Shown: piece after piece, positions 54,544 through 64,000 of the stretch
How the letters are laid out: the number at the start of each line of letters is the position of its first letter
Numbering within the stretch: position 1 is the first letter of the stretch
Assembly: GCA_030077755.1 (NCBI GenBank)
Contig: JAQJZZ010000004.1
Coordinates: 1,798,001 to 1,862,000 of the forward strand
DNA length: 64,000 nt
DNA from: Filosporella fistucella
Taxonomy: Eukaryota > Ascomycota > Leotiomycetes > Helotiales
Reading direction: 5' to 3'
Made by a program: the position numbers and the translations under genes
The notes under the pieces: generated by a model
Databases searched by the model: none
The model's input: only the letters and a program-made list of their open reading frames with translations
Told to the model about the DNA's origin: nothing

Positions 54544-56164
54544 ATGATTGTCAATCTATCGGTTTTGGCCTTCGCCGCGACACTGCTGTCTTCACACTCT
54601 CTTGTTCGAGCCCTCTCCCCCGCAGACGTCCCACACGATACACCCATCTCTGCACTCCTTGCATCCGCCAATGCGCATCTTGCCAAAGGAGAAACGAACG
54701 ATGCGCTCACTTACTATGATATCGCCATCTCTCGAGACCCAGAGAATTATTTGACCTATTTCAAACGTGGTGCGACATATCTCTCCCTTGGACGAACGGT
54801 TCAAGCTACACAGGATTTCGACAAAGTTCTGAAGATCAAACCTGGCTTTGAGGGGGCTCTGGTACAAAGAGCCAAAATCAGAGCTAAGAATGGAGACTGG
54901 GATGCTGCGAAGAAGGATTTCATCGCTCATGGGCATTCGGAAGAGGAGATCGCTGCATTGGAGGAGGCGAAGGGGGCAGCTGCTCTCGCGACGGCTGCAG
55001 AGAAGGCAGGCAATTGGGAGGAGTGCGTCTCACAGTCCGGAGTCGCTATCTTAGTAGCGGGGAAAATGTTGTCTTTAAGGAAAACGAGGGCCCATTGTCG
55101 GTTTGAGCGGGGAGAAGTGCAGGAGGGTATGAGCGATTTGAAGCATGTTCTACAAATGCAACCTGGTTCGACTGAACCGCACATGCAGATCTCTGCTATC
55201 ACATATTATGCCCTGGCGGATTTCGAGCATGGTATGGATCAATTGAGGAAGTGTCTTCATTCGGATCCCGACTCGAAGAAATGTAAGAAGTTGTATAGAC
55301 GGGAGAAGACGCTGGATAAGCAGATGAATCAGATCAAGCAGCGCTTTGAAAAGAAGCAGTATGCTAGTGGACTAAAATTACTACTTCCTGCTGGTGAGGA
55401 TTTGGGCTTGTTGCAGGATGTCAGGGATGACGTGAAGGAGTTGAGGGAAGCTGGAACGATTCCTGAGCAAGCTCCTAATGATCTTGTTGTCTCTCTTGTT
55501 GAGATGGTTTGTGAGGCTTATCATGAGGTATGTGGATTGTTCCTAGGATCTGTTGCATAACTAACTGATTCAGTTGAAAAATACCAAAAAATCCGCTACT
55601 TTCTGCGATGAAGCTCTTACACTCAATGAACATTCGCTATTTGGTTTAATGAACAAGGCCCAACGACAAATGGAAGCCGAGGAATTCGACGCTGCCATCG
55701 GAACCCTTAACACAGCCAAAGAACACCACCCAGAAGCTCAACAGCTCAACCAGCTTCTCCACAACGCACAAGTAGAACTAAAAAAGAGCAAAACAAAAGA
55801 CTACTACAAAGTCCTCGGTCTTCCCCGTGGCGCTGACGAGCTCCAAATCAAGTCCGCTTACCGCAAAATGGTCAAGGCTCACCACCCAGATAAAGCCCAC
55901 AAGCAAGGTATCACCAAAGAAGTGGCTGAGAAGAAAATGGCTGCCGTCAATGAAGCCTATGAAGTCCTTTCCGACCCCGAACTCAAAGCCCGCTACGACC
56001 AAGGTGATGATCCAAATGATCACGAGCAGCAGCGCCAGAACCCCTTCCAAGGCAGTCCATTTGGTGGACAACCCTTCGGCCACAGTGGAGGTGGACAACA
56101 GTTTAATTTCAAGTTTGGTGGTGGGGGTGGAGGATTTCCAGGCGGGTTCCCATTTGGTGGATAA
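54544..56164 (+). CDS. DNAJC3/P58IPK-like ER co-chaperone (TPR plus J domain)
   Basis: Exons 54544-55527 and 55574-56164 (46-nt intron, GTATGT...TTCAG); 524 residues. The start MIVNLSVLAFAATLLSSHSL is a signal peptide. TPR repeats follow from about residue 35 (ANAHLAKGETNDALTYYDIA, PENYLTYFKRGATYLSLGRT and others). The J domain is at about 402-470 (KDYYKVLGLPRGA, HHPDK with HPD at 432-434, YEVLSDPELKARYD), then a Gly/Phe-rich tail (FKFGGGGGGFPGG). No C-terminal HDEL/KDEL is seen, as in P58IPK. The protein should bind unfolded clients in the ER lumen and stimulate the BiP ATPase. Confidence 0.93.
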
Positions 56165-56801
56165 AGTAGAGAGAGGGGGACTGATGGCGTTTTTGCATTG
56201 GGGGAGTTAGATAGTCTTTTCAATGAGATTTGGATGTGGTTGATGGATATCGATCATTTATCTTATTTTGAGTTTCTAGGATGAGGATTGACATGTTAAC
56301 TTTCAGGCGCTCAGAAAGGTGTTAAGAGTGGGCTTAGATTTATTAGTGTGTCTGTCATTGAGTTTTTGAGAAAGCTAGAAGCGTCAACATGAGCATGAAC
56401 GTAGGCCCAGATTCCGAATAGGGTCTTCTAACTGCACATCTCCCATGGTTCCACTGCAATCAGGATAGACTCAATGCGCTGCATTACCTTGTCACTTTCA
56501 CTCGATCATTCTTGGAAACAAAATATAGTCTGAAGTTCCTATTCTGCCACGTTGCTCGCAACCTCTATAGGTCCATCCGTGGCCATGTCATGAACAGACA
56601 GCATGGGCTCATTATAACTCCATCCGGAACGCCACCCACCCAGCCTTGCCATGCCATGCAGATCGTAAAAGCAGTATTCACACCTCTGAGGAACCTTACT
56701 CGTCTCCTTAAAATCGTTTGGTTCCCTTGAACGGCCTTTAAAAGGAGGGTATATGGATCCAAGCAAATCAACTAGGTCTCATCTAGCCACCCATCATCAG
56801 C
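56165..56801. other. Intergenic, convergent 3' flanks
   Basis: Lies between two stop codons of convergent genes. No gene, RNA or repeat recognised. Confidence 0.5.
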
Positions 56802-57747
56802 TCACGCAGGCTGCTCATAAGCCCGTCTAATAACCCTCGAGAACTGCTCCATCTTCACATTCTCCCTCACAATCGTTCCCTTAGCCTCATTCTCCTTATT
56901 CAATGGAACCTTCACAACTGTTCCCTCAATCCCCCATCCACAAACTCCGTTAACGAATTTATCAAATGCTTCTCCCTGCATTCCCAACCAGGACTCTAGG
57001 ACCGATCTCTCGATCTCGCGCACGGTTTGAGAGATGGTGAGAGCGATCCGAATACGGATCAGCTCTTCGAAACCGGCTACGTCGGCGATGAGATCAGCAT
57101 AGAGATCGTCGCTGTCAAGGGTGCTCCAGAAAGCGGCGTAGGAAGCGGAACCGAGGAGGTTATTGAGGACATTGAGTTTTTGGACGGCTTCTGAGAGAGG
57201 AGCATCGCCTGCGGCTGGGAGGGCGGAGGATGCGGAGACGGGGGTGAGGATGTGTGGGGGCAGGAGATGGAGGGCGAGTGAGAAGTCGGGGGAGGGGAAG
57301 ACGGTGAGGGATTTGACGAGGATGTTGGTGATGGTTTCGTCTTTTGTGAGGTGTGGGTTGAATTGGTATCTTTTGTTGCAGAAATTAGTATGGATCTCTG
57401 TGTATGCTGACATATAGTATAGGAGAGAAATGTGTTTTCAGATAGAGCTAATAATAAACTTCAAAGGCTGGAGGGATTCATTCTCCATGCCCATTCAGGT
57501 AATAGGAAACGTTTACAAAACGATCATCACTTGACACTTTTCTTCTTCTCATCCACGGGAAGAAAAATCGAACTTACAGCTTCAGTAACGCGAGATTGGC
57601 ATAGCAATCATAAAGACGCTCTTCGCATTGCAGAGTAACGTATTCTTGGAAGATATTTGTGGTTTCGGGGTTGTATCTGTCGAGGCCGTTGAGAATGGCA
57701 TCAATATGTTCTGGCCGGTCAGGCGCGTAGTCGAATGGGATACCCAT
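56802..57747 (-). CDS. Eukaryotic translation initiation factor 3 subunit K
   Basis: Exons 57578-57747 and 56802-57369 with a 208-nt intron; 245 residues. The start is [20 protein letters not shown]; an upstream in-frame Met at 57864 adds a non-conserved stretch. Diagnostic sequence is [20 protein letters not shown] then [11 protein letters not shown] joined to LYQFNP across the splice. The C-terminal half carries the HAM/winged-helix region ([20 protein letters not shown]). eIF3k is a non-core eIF3 subunit bound with eIF3l, present in filamentous fungi and lost from budding yeast. Confidence 0.92.
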
Positions 57748-58269
57748 GATTGCGACTTTATGATGGAGAGGAAGATGAAGCTTTTGATCTTGTCGCAGAG
57801 TTCGAGGTTGGAGGAATTTGTTCTGTGGCTCTAGTGGGAATTTAGCGAGGAGGTGGGGTGTCATGTGACTATACCCCTTAACCTCCTTTCATCTCGCTCT
57901 GCCTCTCCTGATTACTGTATATTACGAAACAGGCGATTTTCTCATTGCGAACCGTTAGGATGCGCAATATCTCCCACTGTGCAAAATTTAACGATTTCCA
58001 CTTGGTGACTTCGTCAAGATTTACCTAGATTTCGAACCCACTGTCAGTCTGTCATGCAACCCCTCCCATCTACCAGCTCTTGTCGTACCATGTCAAGATG
58101 CATGCTTGAAGTAGCAACTTGAGGAAAGAGCTATTTTGGGGTCTCTTCAAATTTGCAGAAATCATAGAGTTAAATTCAAACTTTCATCTACAAACATCCT
58201 CTAAACAAATTGTCCGTAAGGGAGCAAAAGCCATTGTCGCTCCCCATCTCAATTCTAGCGTCTTCGAGG
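57748..58269. other. Intergenic upstream of eIF3k
   Basis: Promoter/5' UTR region of the eIF3k gene followed by spacer. No further gene recognised. Confidence 0.5.
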
Positions 58270-58720
58270 AAACACAAATAGGGTCTCAACAGACGAGTCC
58301 GAATCATTTCCCTCTTTCTTGATGGTCTTATGCTGAGTTACTGCTTTGCCAGAAGTCTGTGCTGCGCGGCTCCTCTTCTTCTCTCTGCCATTTGCACTAG
58401 AATCTGCCCTTTATTGCATCTCCTTTTCCCGTTCTGCCTTTCATTCGTGCCAGATCCTGCTTCAGTTTTTTGGCATCTTTCATTGGATCTCCCGAACCAG
58501 TCCATCTAATTCAGAGTCGCTGTCTTCCCGACAGAGGGCATGCGTCGCTTATTGCCCCGCCGGGGCTGTACTTTCTTCTTGCCAATGTCTTATGCTTCTG
58601 CTCTTCAACTTCAGAATTTGGCTCCGTTTCGGTCTCGTCACCTGATAGAGCCATGGATCGCTTCTCAACCGAGGGCTGTTGATGGTTCGCCCCTGTAACT
58701 GCTGCCCGGACTCTGTTCTT
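58270..58720 (-). pseudogene. Frameshifted remnant of an unidentified charged protein
   Basis: Reading the minus strand, protein-like text appears in successive frames. First comes VEKRSMALSGDETETEPNSE then EQKHKTLARRKYSPGGA. After a shift, REDSDSELDGLVREIQ follows; after another, DAKKLKQDLARMKG; and finally SANGREKKRSRAAQTSGKAV with HKTIKKEGNDSDSSVETLF. The pieces are collinear, acidic or basic with coiled-coil and nuclear-signal character, and separated by stops or frameshifts without good splice sites. This suggests a decayed gene, possibly from a transposon or a nuclear protein. The family is not identified; an unusual multi-intron gene is the alternative. Fragments were not joined into a product. 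Confidence 0.45.
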
Positions 58721-60229
58721 TCAAGCTTTTGACTCTAATATCGTTCACTGCGGTGTTCTACTCGCAAAGGTTATTAGTGACTGGAAGGAAAGGACTTCTC
58801 GATTCTTTGACTCACATGCCTTGAGTTTTCTCTGCAAGATCTTGGCTAAAACTGATCAGCTGATGTTTCTATAAATGTCGATAATACAGCGAGCATACAA
58901 TGAACGTTTGCCATCTTTTCCAGGTGCAATGCCGAACTCCGAGTCTTTCGAGATATGTTTCTGACACACTTAGTGATACTTCTCTGATATGACATAACAG
59001 TGGGAAGTACTTACTCTAGCATGGTGCCTGAAGTTGGCTGCTCCTGGGCCTGGATAAGCATGTCCACTATAGTTGTCAGTTTTTGTAAGGCCAGTCCGTA
59101 ACTAGTTATTAACTAGTTATAATGTCATGCAGGTATCTTGGCAAAACAGGGGCAAGGAATGACAAAATCTGACACGTACGTCGTGCACCACTTGCAAACA
59201 CGTTCACAAGCGTGTATATGGTGGTCCGCCGTCAATGGCAAACTTGCCCAGATGTGTTCGACGTGATTTGGATATTGGCAAAGCATTTCGATCAATTGCC
59301 ACTTGTTGCAGACGCGTAATAGAGTGTTGAGGAGTAGAAGAGGTTTGAAGAACGAAAGATAGTAACAGTGTCGGATTGCACTTGCCTACTTCTGGTGTGG
59401 TGGAGACACCACTCCCTCCACTCCCCTCCTCGCAACGCAACGGCGTCTCTCATGGCTTCTCCTGAGAGGAGCATTTACCGAGAACAAGCCCCCCCCTTCT
59501 AGAGCATCCCCTAGTATAATTTAAAGCTATTGATCAATAGCGAAAGAGACTAGAAAGTGTAAATACTGTTTAAGTGTAAGAGCGTAAAAGTGAAGTAGTA
59601 TAGCTAAAGCTCACATTCGGCCTTCCGTACTTGATAATTGGGCACTCTTCAAATGGGAAATTTCAACGAAACCAATGATATCAAAACATTTCTGGATTGA
59701 ATTTCTGTATTTCGATAACTACATTGGGAGCCTTGAGCAAGGCCCTGCATTCCGAAGGGTATATAACTTTTGCCACTTTTCTGAGGATTTATATCTCAAA
59801 CCAGGATATCTTGACATCACAACTCGACAATCGTAATCTCTCGCGTTACATCTTCACTTATACGAACCAAATTCTGACTCTGGCTTCTGTTTCCACATAG
59901 CCTAATTCAATACGGAACATCAGCATCGATTTCTACCAATAGATTTAGATAATGACGGAAATAGATAATAGCTTTTCAGACATCCAGGGAAGTATAACTT
60001 TCATGAATTGTCCCAAGATAGGTTCTAGTGGGACTCAAGTGGAAACCGCGAATGTACAGTTGTGTTTCATTATAAAAGCTTATGAGACGCCTGAGCATAT
60101 TGAGGAGATTGACTGACCTTTCTAGAATGTCCAGGCATGCCCGGCCTGCAACTTCGATTACCTCCCTTTTCTTTGACCGCAGGCATATTGAGTATCTTCA
60201 TATTAACACACCCCTGAGCCTTCCATCAC
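58721..60229. other. Intergenic, no intact gene
   Basis: Holds a short imperfect repeat of TAACTAGTTAT (near 59098-59120) and no recognised gene. A plus-strand stretch at about 59180-59330 reads Cys/Arg-rich but is not supported by splice sites. The right end is the 3' flank of Utp22. Confidence 0.4.
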
Positions 60230-63200
60230 TCATCGATTCACCTCAATCCTGGAGATCATGTCACCGCCAAGTCTTGCGATTTCAGACAAAATCGCAGTCT
60301 TGTCAATGACAATCTCTCCCTTGCTCGTATCCCCGTTATCCTCTTCAACTGGCTTGGTGGCATAAGTGAGGTTGACTTTGAATGGTCGGGCATCAGCTGT
60401 CTGGGGACTCCACAGTCCTGCAATCACAGATCCTATTACAGCTCCATTAAAAAATACGATGCTGTTCGTGTAAACCTCTTGCAATTCCTTAACAAAAAGT
60501 TGCATGGGCTCGTAGCCGACCATCTCGGTATTCATCTCAGATTGTAGCTCCAGGTTCTTGAATTTCGACTTCGTGCTGTTCTTGCTCTTCTGATCGCTAG
60601 CGAATTTGGACGATAGGTGAATCACGAAGTCGTAGTCGGTGGTTGAGCTGACGAACAGCGATCTCGGGTCCAACTCCAGGTTCTTCTCCTTCACCAACTT
60701 ACAGGCCGAGCGAGCAAGGGCTGTCATACGGGCAGCAACCATTTTCGATGGGCCATTGTCTGTGTATGCCGTCCCTGTAATATCGTGATTCGATGCTGCA
60801 ATAAGGACAGTCTTTAACATGCTTGGATCGATTTTCCGCCAAGCCTCGAGCCGGGTATTGATAGCATCCACCTCTGCACTGGTCATTGTCCCGGTGAAAT
60901 CAACAATCAGAGGGACTTGTCGCCAGTCCCACCTTGATATGGACAAGAGAGTCCGGAGGAAGCCTGCCATCAGAGATGATGGTGCTTGCCAAGGGTATGG
61001 CTGAAGAAATGTGCGTGCTACAATCAATTCAATAAGTTCTTCACTGATGTGTCCCGAGAGCATGTGTCGATCGAACCAGGTCTTGACTAGGCGAATTGTT
61101 GGCGATAGGAGTGGAAATCGCGTGCAGTGTGTTGAGATTGATTGGGTGAGGAGTGGCAATTGAATGAAGGATCTCTTGAATTCTGCGAGTGCAGTAACGG
61201 CGTTTTCTCGATGATGTTGGTCAACACTCTTGTCCTTGATCTGTCGCTCGAGCAAAGTTTGTTCGCGATCGTTATGAATTCGGAGGCGAAACACTGCTCC
61301 TGATAGGTAGAAGACATCTAGAAAAGCACAATTAAGTAGTGGCTTATCTTCATTCTCCAAACCGAGCCGTGTGCTTATCTTGCCCTTTGCAGCTTCGAGA
61401 AGAGTGCCGATCCTCAACAGAAAGGCAATCTTCGTTCTCTGAATTGCGACAACATCGTCCGGCCAGCGACCAGAGCCTTCAAATTGTATCAACACATCAG
61501 CAGGAATCTTCATAGCCTTGTTTGGATTGAAGTCCGGAGACTCGCGTGAAGAAAATCTGAGTTGTGGTGATACTGGAGATAATTGCCTCAGCTGGAGTGG
61601 GAGACCTTCTAGATCTCTGACCTGATTCTCAAAAATTCTGTATGCGTCCTTCAGCGCGTCGAAGTTTCTGGTTGCACTAGCTGCATCAGGCAAGAGCTTC
61701 TCATAGCCTTGTCCAGTGAAAACTAACTGACTCCCTGCTTCTTCACCAAAATGACGTTTGACGAGATATGTCACAATGGTTTGGAAGACAGAGTGAGATG
61801 TTCCCGATGACCACACTAAACTCTCTAAGATGCTTCCGTCTTTGAATCGGCGGAGTTCTGCCTTCTCTCCCCAGAACTTTTGAAACTTGGCCGCTTCCTT
61901 CTTCTCTTCAGCCGGCGGTCCATGATCTACGAGACGAGCGACATTATCAGGATCGAAAACTACGGATACCAAAATATAATCTTTCTTGTTAGAGGGACAG
62001 GTTGCCTTGATTGACCATGCGGGAAGCTCCGAAGACTCGAGATTGATCAGCTTCACCCTGTCCATCAATCCTTTTCGCAAGACTTCGTAAAGGCGATTTC
62101 CAACTTTTCTTGAAATTGGAAGATGATCGCAGGACGTGGTGGTGAACGAATCTCCATGTACAGGTACTCGGATCAAACAATCGTATCGTTGCAATGGCTG
62201 CGAGGTTTTGATAATGAACGTGGATTCAAATTGGTCGAAAGTCAAGTCGTTCAGCATATTCAATGCGGCCTTGGCTTCAGCTTGCAGAAGAACATATGAC
62301 CAAGCACTCATTTTATACAACAGATTTTGGCCGCGCTGTCCATCGTATACCATTGGTAGGTCCGACTTCGAATGCGTCCAGTCCGCCACATCAAATACGA
62401 ATGGTTTGCTTCGTAGGTCGTTGGTAGAGAGGAATTGAAGCACTGCCTTGAACATTTGGTAGCTGCTGTAAGCTGGCGACAGAACTGGATGACCTTTGGG
62501 GCCGCCACCTTTGAGTAGGAGTGCTGTAAGGGCTGCCCATTCAAAGTGACCAAATCCACCTTTGGAAATATCACTCCCAAAACCTCGCTGCCGAAGCCAC
62601 ACTCTTCCCAGAACGCTCGACTCCTTGAATCCTGGGGATGTCTTGTTCGAAGCGTGGAGAAGCTTCAAGAAGGGTTCCAGATTGCAGTCTGATTGCAAGG
62701 TTGCATTGTAGAAGGGTGTAGGGGGAGCTTCAGTCCGAGACTCTTCCTTTGGTCGGACGGAATTTTTGGTAGGTCGTAGTTTTGAATTTGGAAAGAAGGC
62801 CGGAGGAGCAGCAGGTATAATTCGAATAGTATATTCTGAGTTTGGTGCGACCTCATCTCCTTCCGCTTTTGGTTTAACAACCAGGATAGGCTGCAGAGTA
62901 TTTCCATGTAAATATTCGAAATGAGACGAGAATTGAATCTGACCAGCGCCCTGAAGGCCAGCAGCTATACATGCCAAATAATATGCCCTCTTATAAAAGT
63001 AACGATAGTTGAGATAGTCCTTCTCTTGGAATATTCCCACCGGCATGACAACAACCAGATCCACGGATAGGGTGTCAGATTTGACCATGGTCTTGAGAGC
63101 ATAGCTTCCAACCACATTGATATTTGATGGCTTTGCGTACGCAAGTTTATAGGCGGCATTTGGATCGGGTTTCGGCTCAGGAAATGGAACTGTCACTTTG

Positions 63201-63666
63201 TGGGATTTGTAGAGGGACTTTGTAGCTTCGGGAACCTATCAGAGGAGTTTAGCAGGTCTTACCAATGACGGAATCTCCATGCAAAATTCCCAATTTGAGT
63301 ACTTACGGAGAGCGCATCGCGATCCTCAATTCCTTCAATCAAACCTTTAAGTTTGCGCAAAGCGTCATTCACCCCAGCCAAACGTTTTTCATAATTTGGT
63401 TGAACCTCTGACAGCAACTCGTCCACCTGCAGCTTGAACAAACTGGATTTAAAGGATCCGCCAGAATATATCGCAGATTTATCGTCACCGTGTGGTCGCT
63501 TTAGTCGGGTTTGCGTTTTTTTCGATTGAACAGCTGGTGCTGCGTCTTCAGACTCTGAAGACATTTCAGCGTCGGAATTGGTGCCTTCTGTGCCGGAATT
63601 TTCTGCAGGGAGTATACCTTGGCGGTTCTGGTCGAGCTTTCGGCGTTTTGAGGTGAGAGGAGCCAT
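60230..63666 (-). CDS. UTP22: Utp22 / Nrap nucleolar protein (small-subunit processome)
   Basis: Exons 63307-63666 and 60230-63235 with a 71-nt intron (GTAAGT...GATAG); 1121 residues. The start MAPLTSKRRKLDQNRQG is followed by an acidic Ser region. The Nrap body contains INVVGSYALKTMVKS, GFGHFEWAALTALLLKGGGP, DYILVSVVFDPDNVARLVDH, FWGEKAELRRFKDGSILESL, LVKTWFDRHMLSGHISEELI and FFNGAVIGSVIAGLWSP. These are conserved features of Utp22, with duplicated nucleotidyltransferase/OAS1-like folds that lack catalysis. Utp22 joins Rrp7 in the UTP-C complex for 18S rRNA maturation. A second upstream Met at 63708 is in frame but adds a poor sequence. It is divergent from the gene at 63903. Confidence 0.95.
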
Positions 63667-63902
63667 CGTGTAAAGGTTTAAATTTTGAAGATATTTAAAA
63701 AGACGCACAAGAATTTCTGCCTCTGCAACTTTTTCGAGTGCACTAAATTTAAGCTCGCGGGAGCTAAAATAGCGCCGAACGCCCCTCTGTCACGGACCCG
63801 GTATCGGTAATCGATAAGCTTGAGACATTCAGATATTTACATTTCAGTTCACCGCATTCTGCAACCAAACTGCGAGCTTTTATATTTTTCTTCTCTTTCG
63901 CA
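63667..63902. promoter_or_regulatory. Divergent promoter of Utp22 and the gene at the right edge
   Basis: A 236-nt spacer between opposite start codons. The plus-strand side has a pyrimidine-rich stretch just before ATG (TTCTTCTCTTTCG). No defined factor site was assigned. Confidence 0.55.
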
Positions 63903-64000
63903 ATGTCTATCATTGAGCTTGGAGAATCTATACCGGCATTGACGCCTCATGTAAGTCTTTAGACTCGCCATCCCACTCTCCATTTGAGATGAAAATTTTT
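63903..64000 (+). CDS. 5' end of an unidentified gene running off the window
   Basis: An ATG in good context opens MSIIELGESIPALTPH (63903-63950), followed immediately by a strong donor GTAAGT at 63951, so exon 1 ends there in phase 0. The rest of the gene is outside the window. Sixteen residues are not enough for me to name a family. Divergence from Utp22 and the pyrimidine-rich leader support a real start. Confidence 0.6.

Overview
This 64 kb window is nuclear DNA of a filamentous ascomycete (Pezizomycotina). The evidence is many short GT...AG introns (45-115 nt) with CTRAC/CTAAT-type branch sites, an augmin (HAUS1) gene, a fused cytochrome-b5 sphingolipid delta-8 desaturase, a GH93-type secreted hydrolase and a dispersed 5S rRNA gene. 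A leotiomycete is my best guess, but that is inference. Gene models were built by reading splice sites and checking phase; all complete models close in frame.

Layout. 1-532: 3' end of a succinyl-CoA:3-oxoacid CoA-transferase. 810-1112: a 5S rRNA gene on the minus strand followed by degenerate 5S-derived copies. 1497-3031: secreted HELSH metalloprotease. 3585-4121: an inverted-repeat element with a large purine/pyrimidine hairpin. 4632-5933: conserved ascomycete protein of unknown function. 7403-10219: Q/P-rich protein. 11523-13105: SPIN90/Ldb17 protein. 14528-15776: GH93-like hydrolase. 15777-22029: a 6 kb stretch without a recognisable gene. 22030-24439: Gbp2/Hrb1-type RNA-binding protein with 11 exons including an 8-nt microexon. 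25212-25848: tandem array. 26096-28713: Q-rich protein.

31169-36658 is dense: SRP14 and Sgd1/Nom1 (divergent), then dihydrolipoamide dehydrogenase. 37628-38038: small Cys-rich protein. 40029-41751: sphingolipid delta-8 desaturase. 43151-43534: small Cys/His protein. 45873-48385: a divergent pair of polytopic membrane proteins of unknown function. 49984-57747: Vac14, HAUS1, a DNAJC3-like co-chaperone and eIF3k. About 58270-58720: decayed coding sequence. 60230-63666: Utp22, divergent from the 5' end of another gene at 63903.

Most genes are housekeeping (mRNA export, SRP targeting, ribosome biogenesis, translation initiation, mitochondrial 2-oxoacid dehydrogenases, PI(3,5)P2 synthesis, spindle assembly). 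They are not arranged as a pathway cluster. No CRISPR array, tRNA gene or intact transposase was recognised. The less ordinary material is the 5S-derived repeats, the inverted-repeat element, the 162-bp higher-order repeat in a promoter, the microexon, the stop-free introns of 3n length, the unexplained membrane-protein pair and the frameshifted remnant near 58.5 kb.
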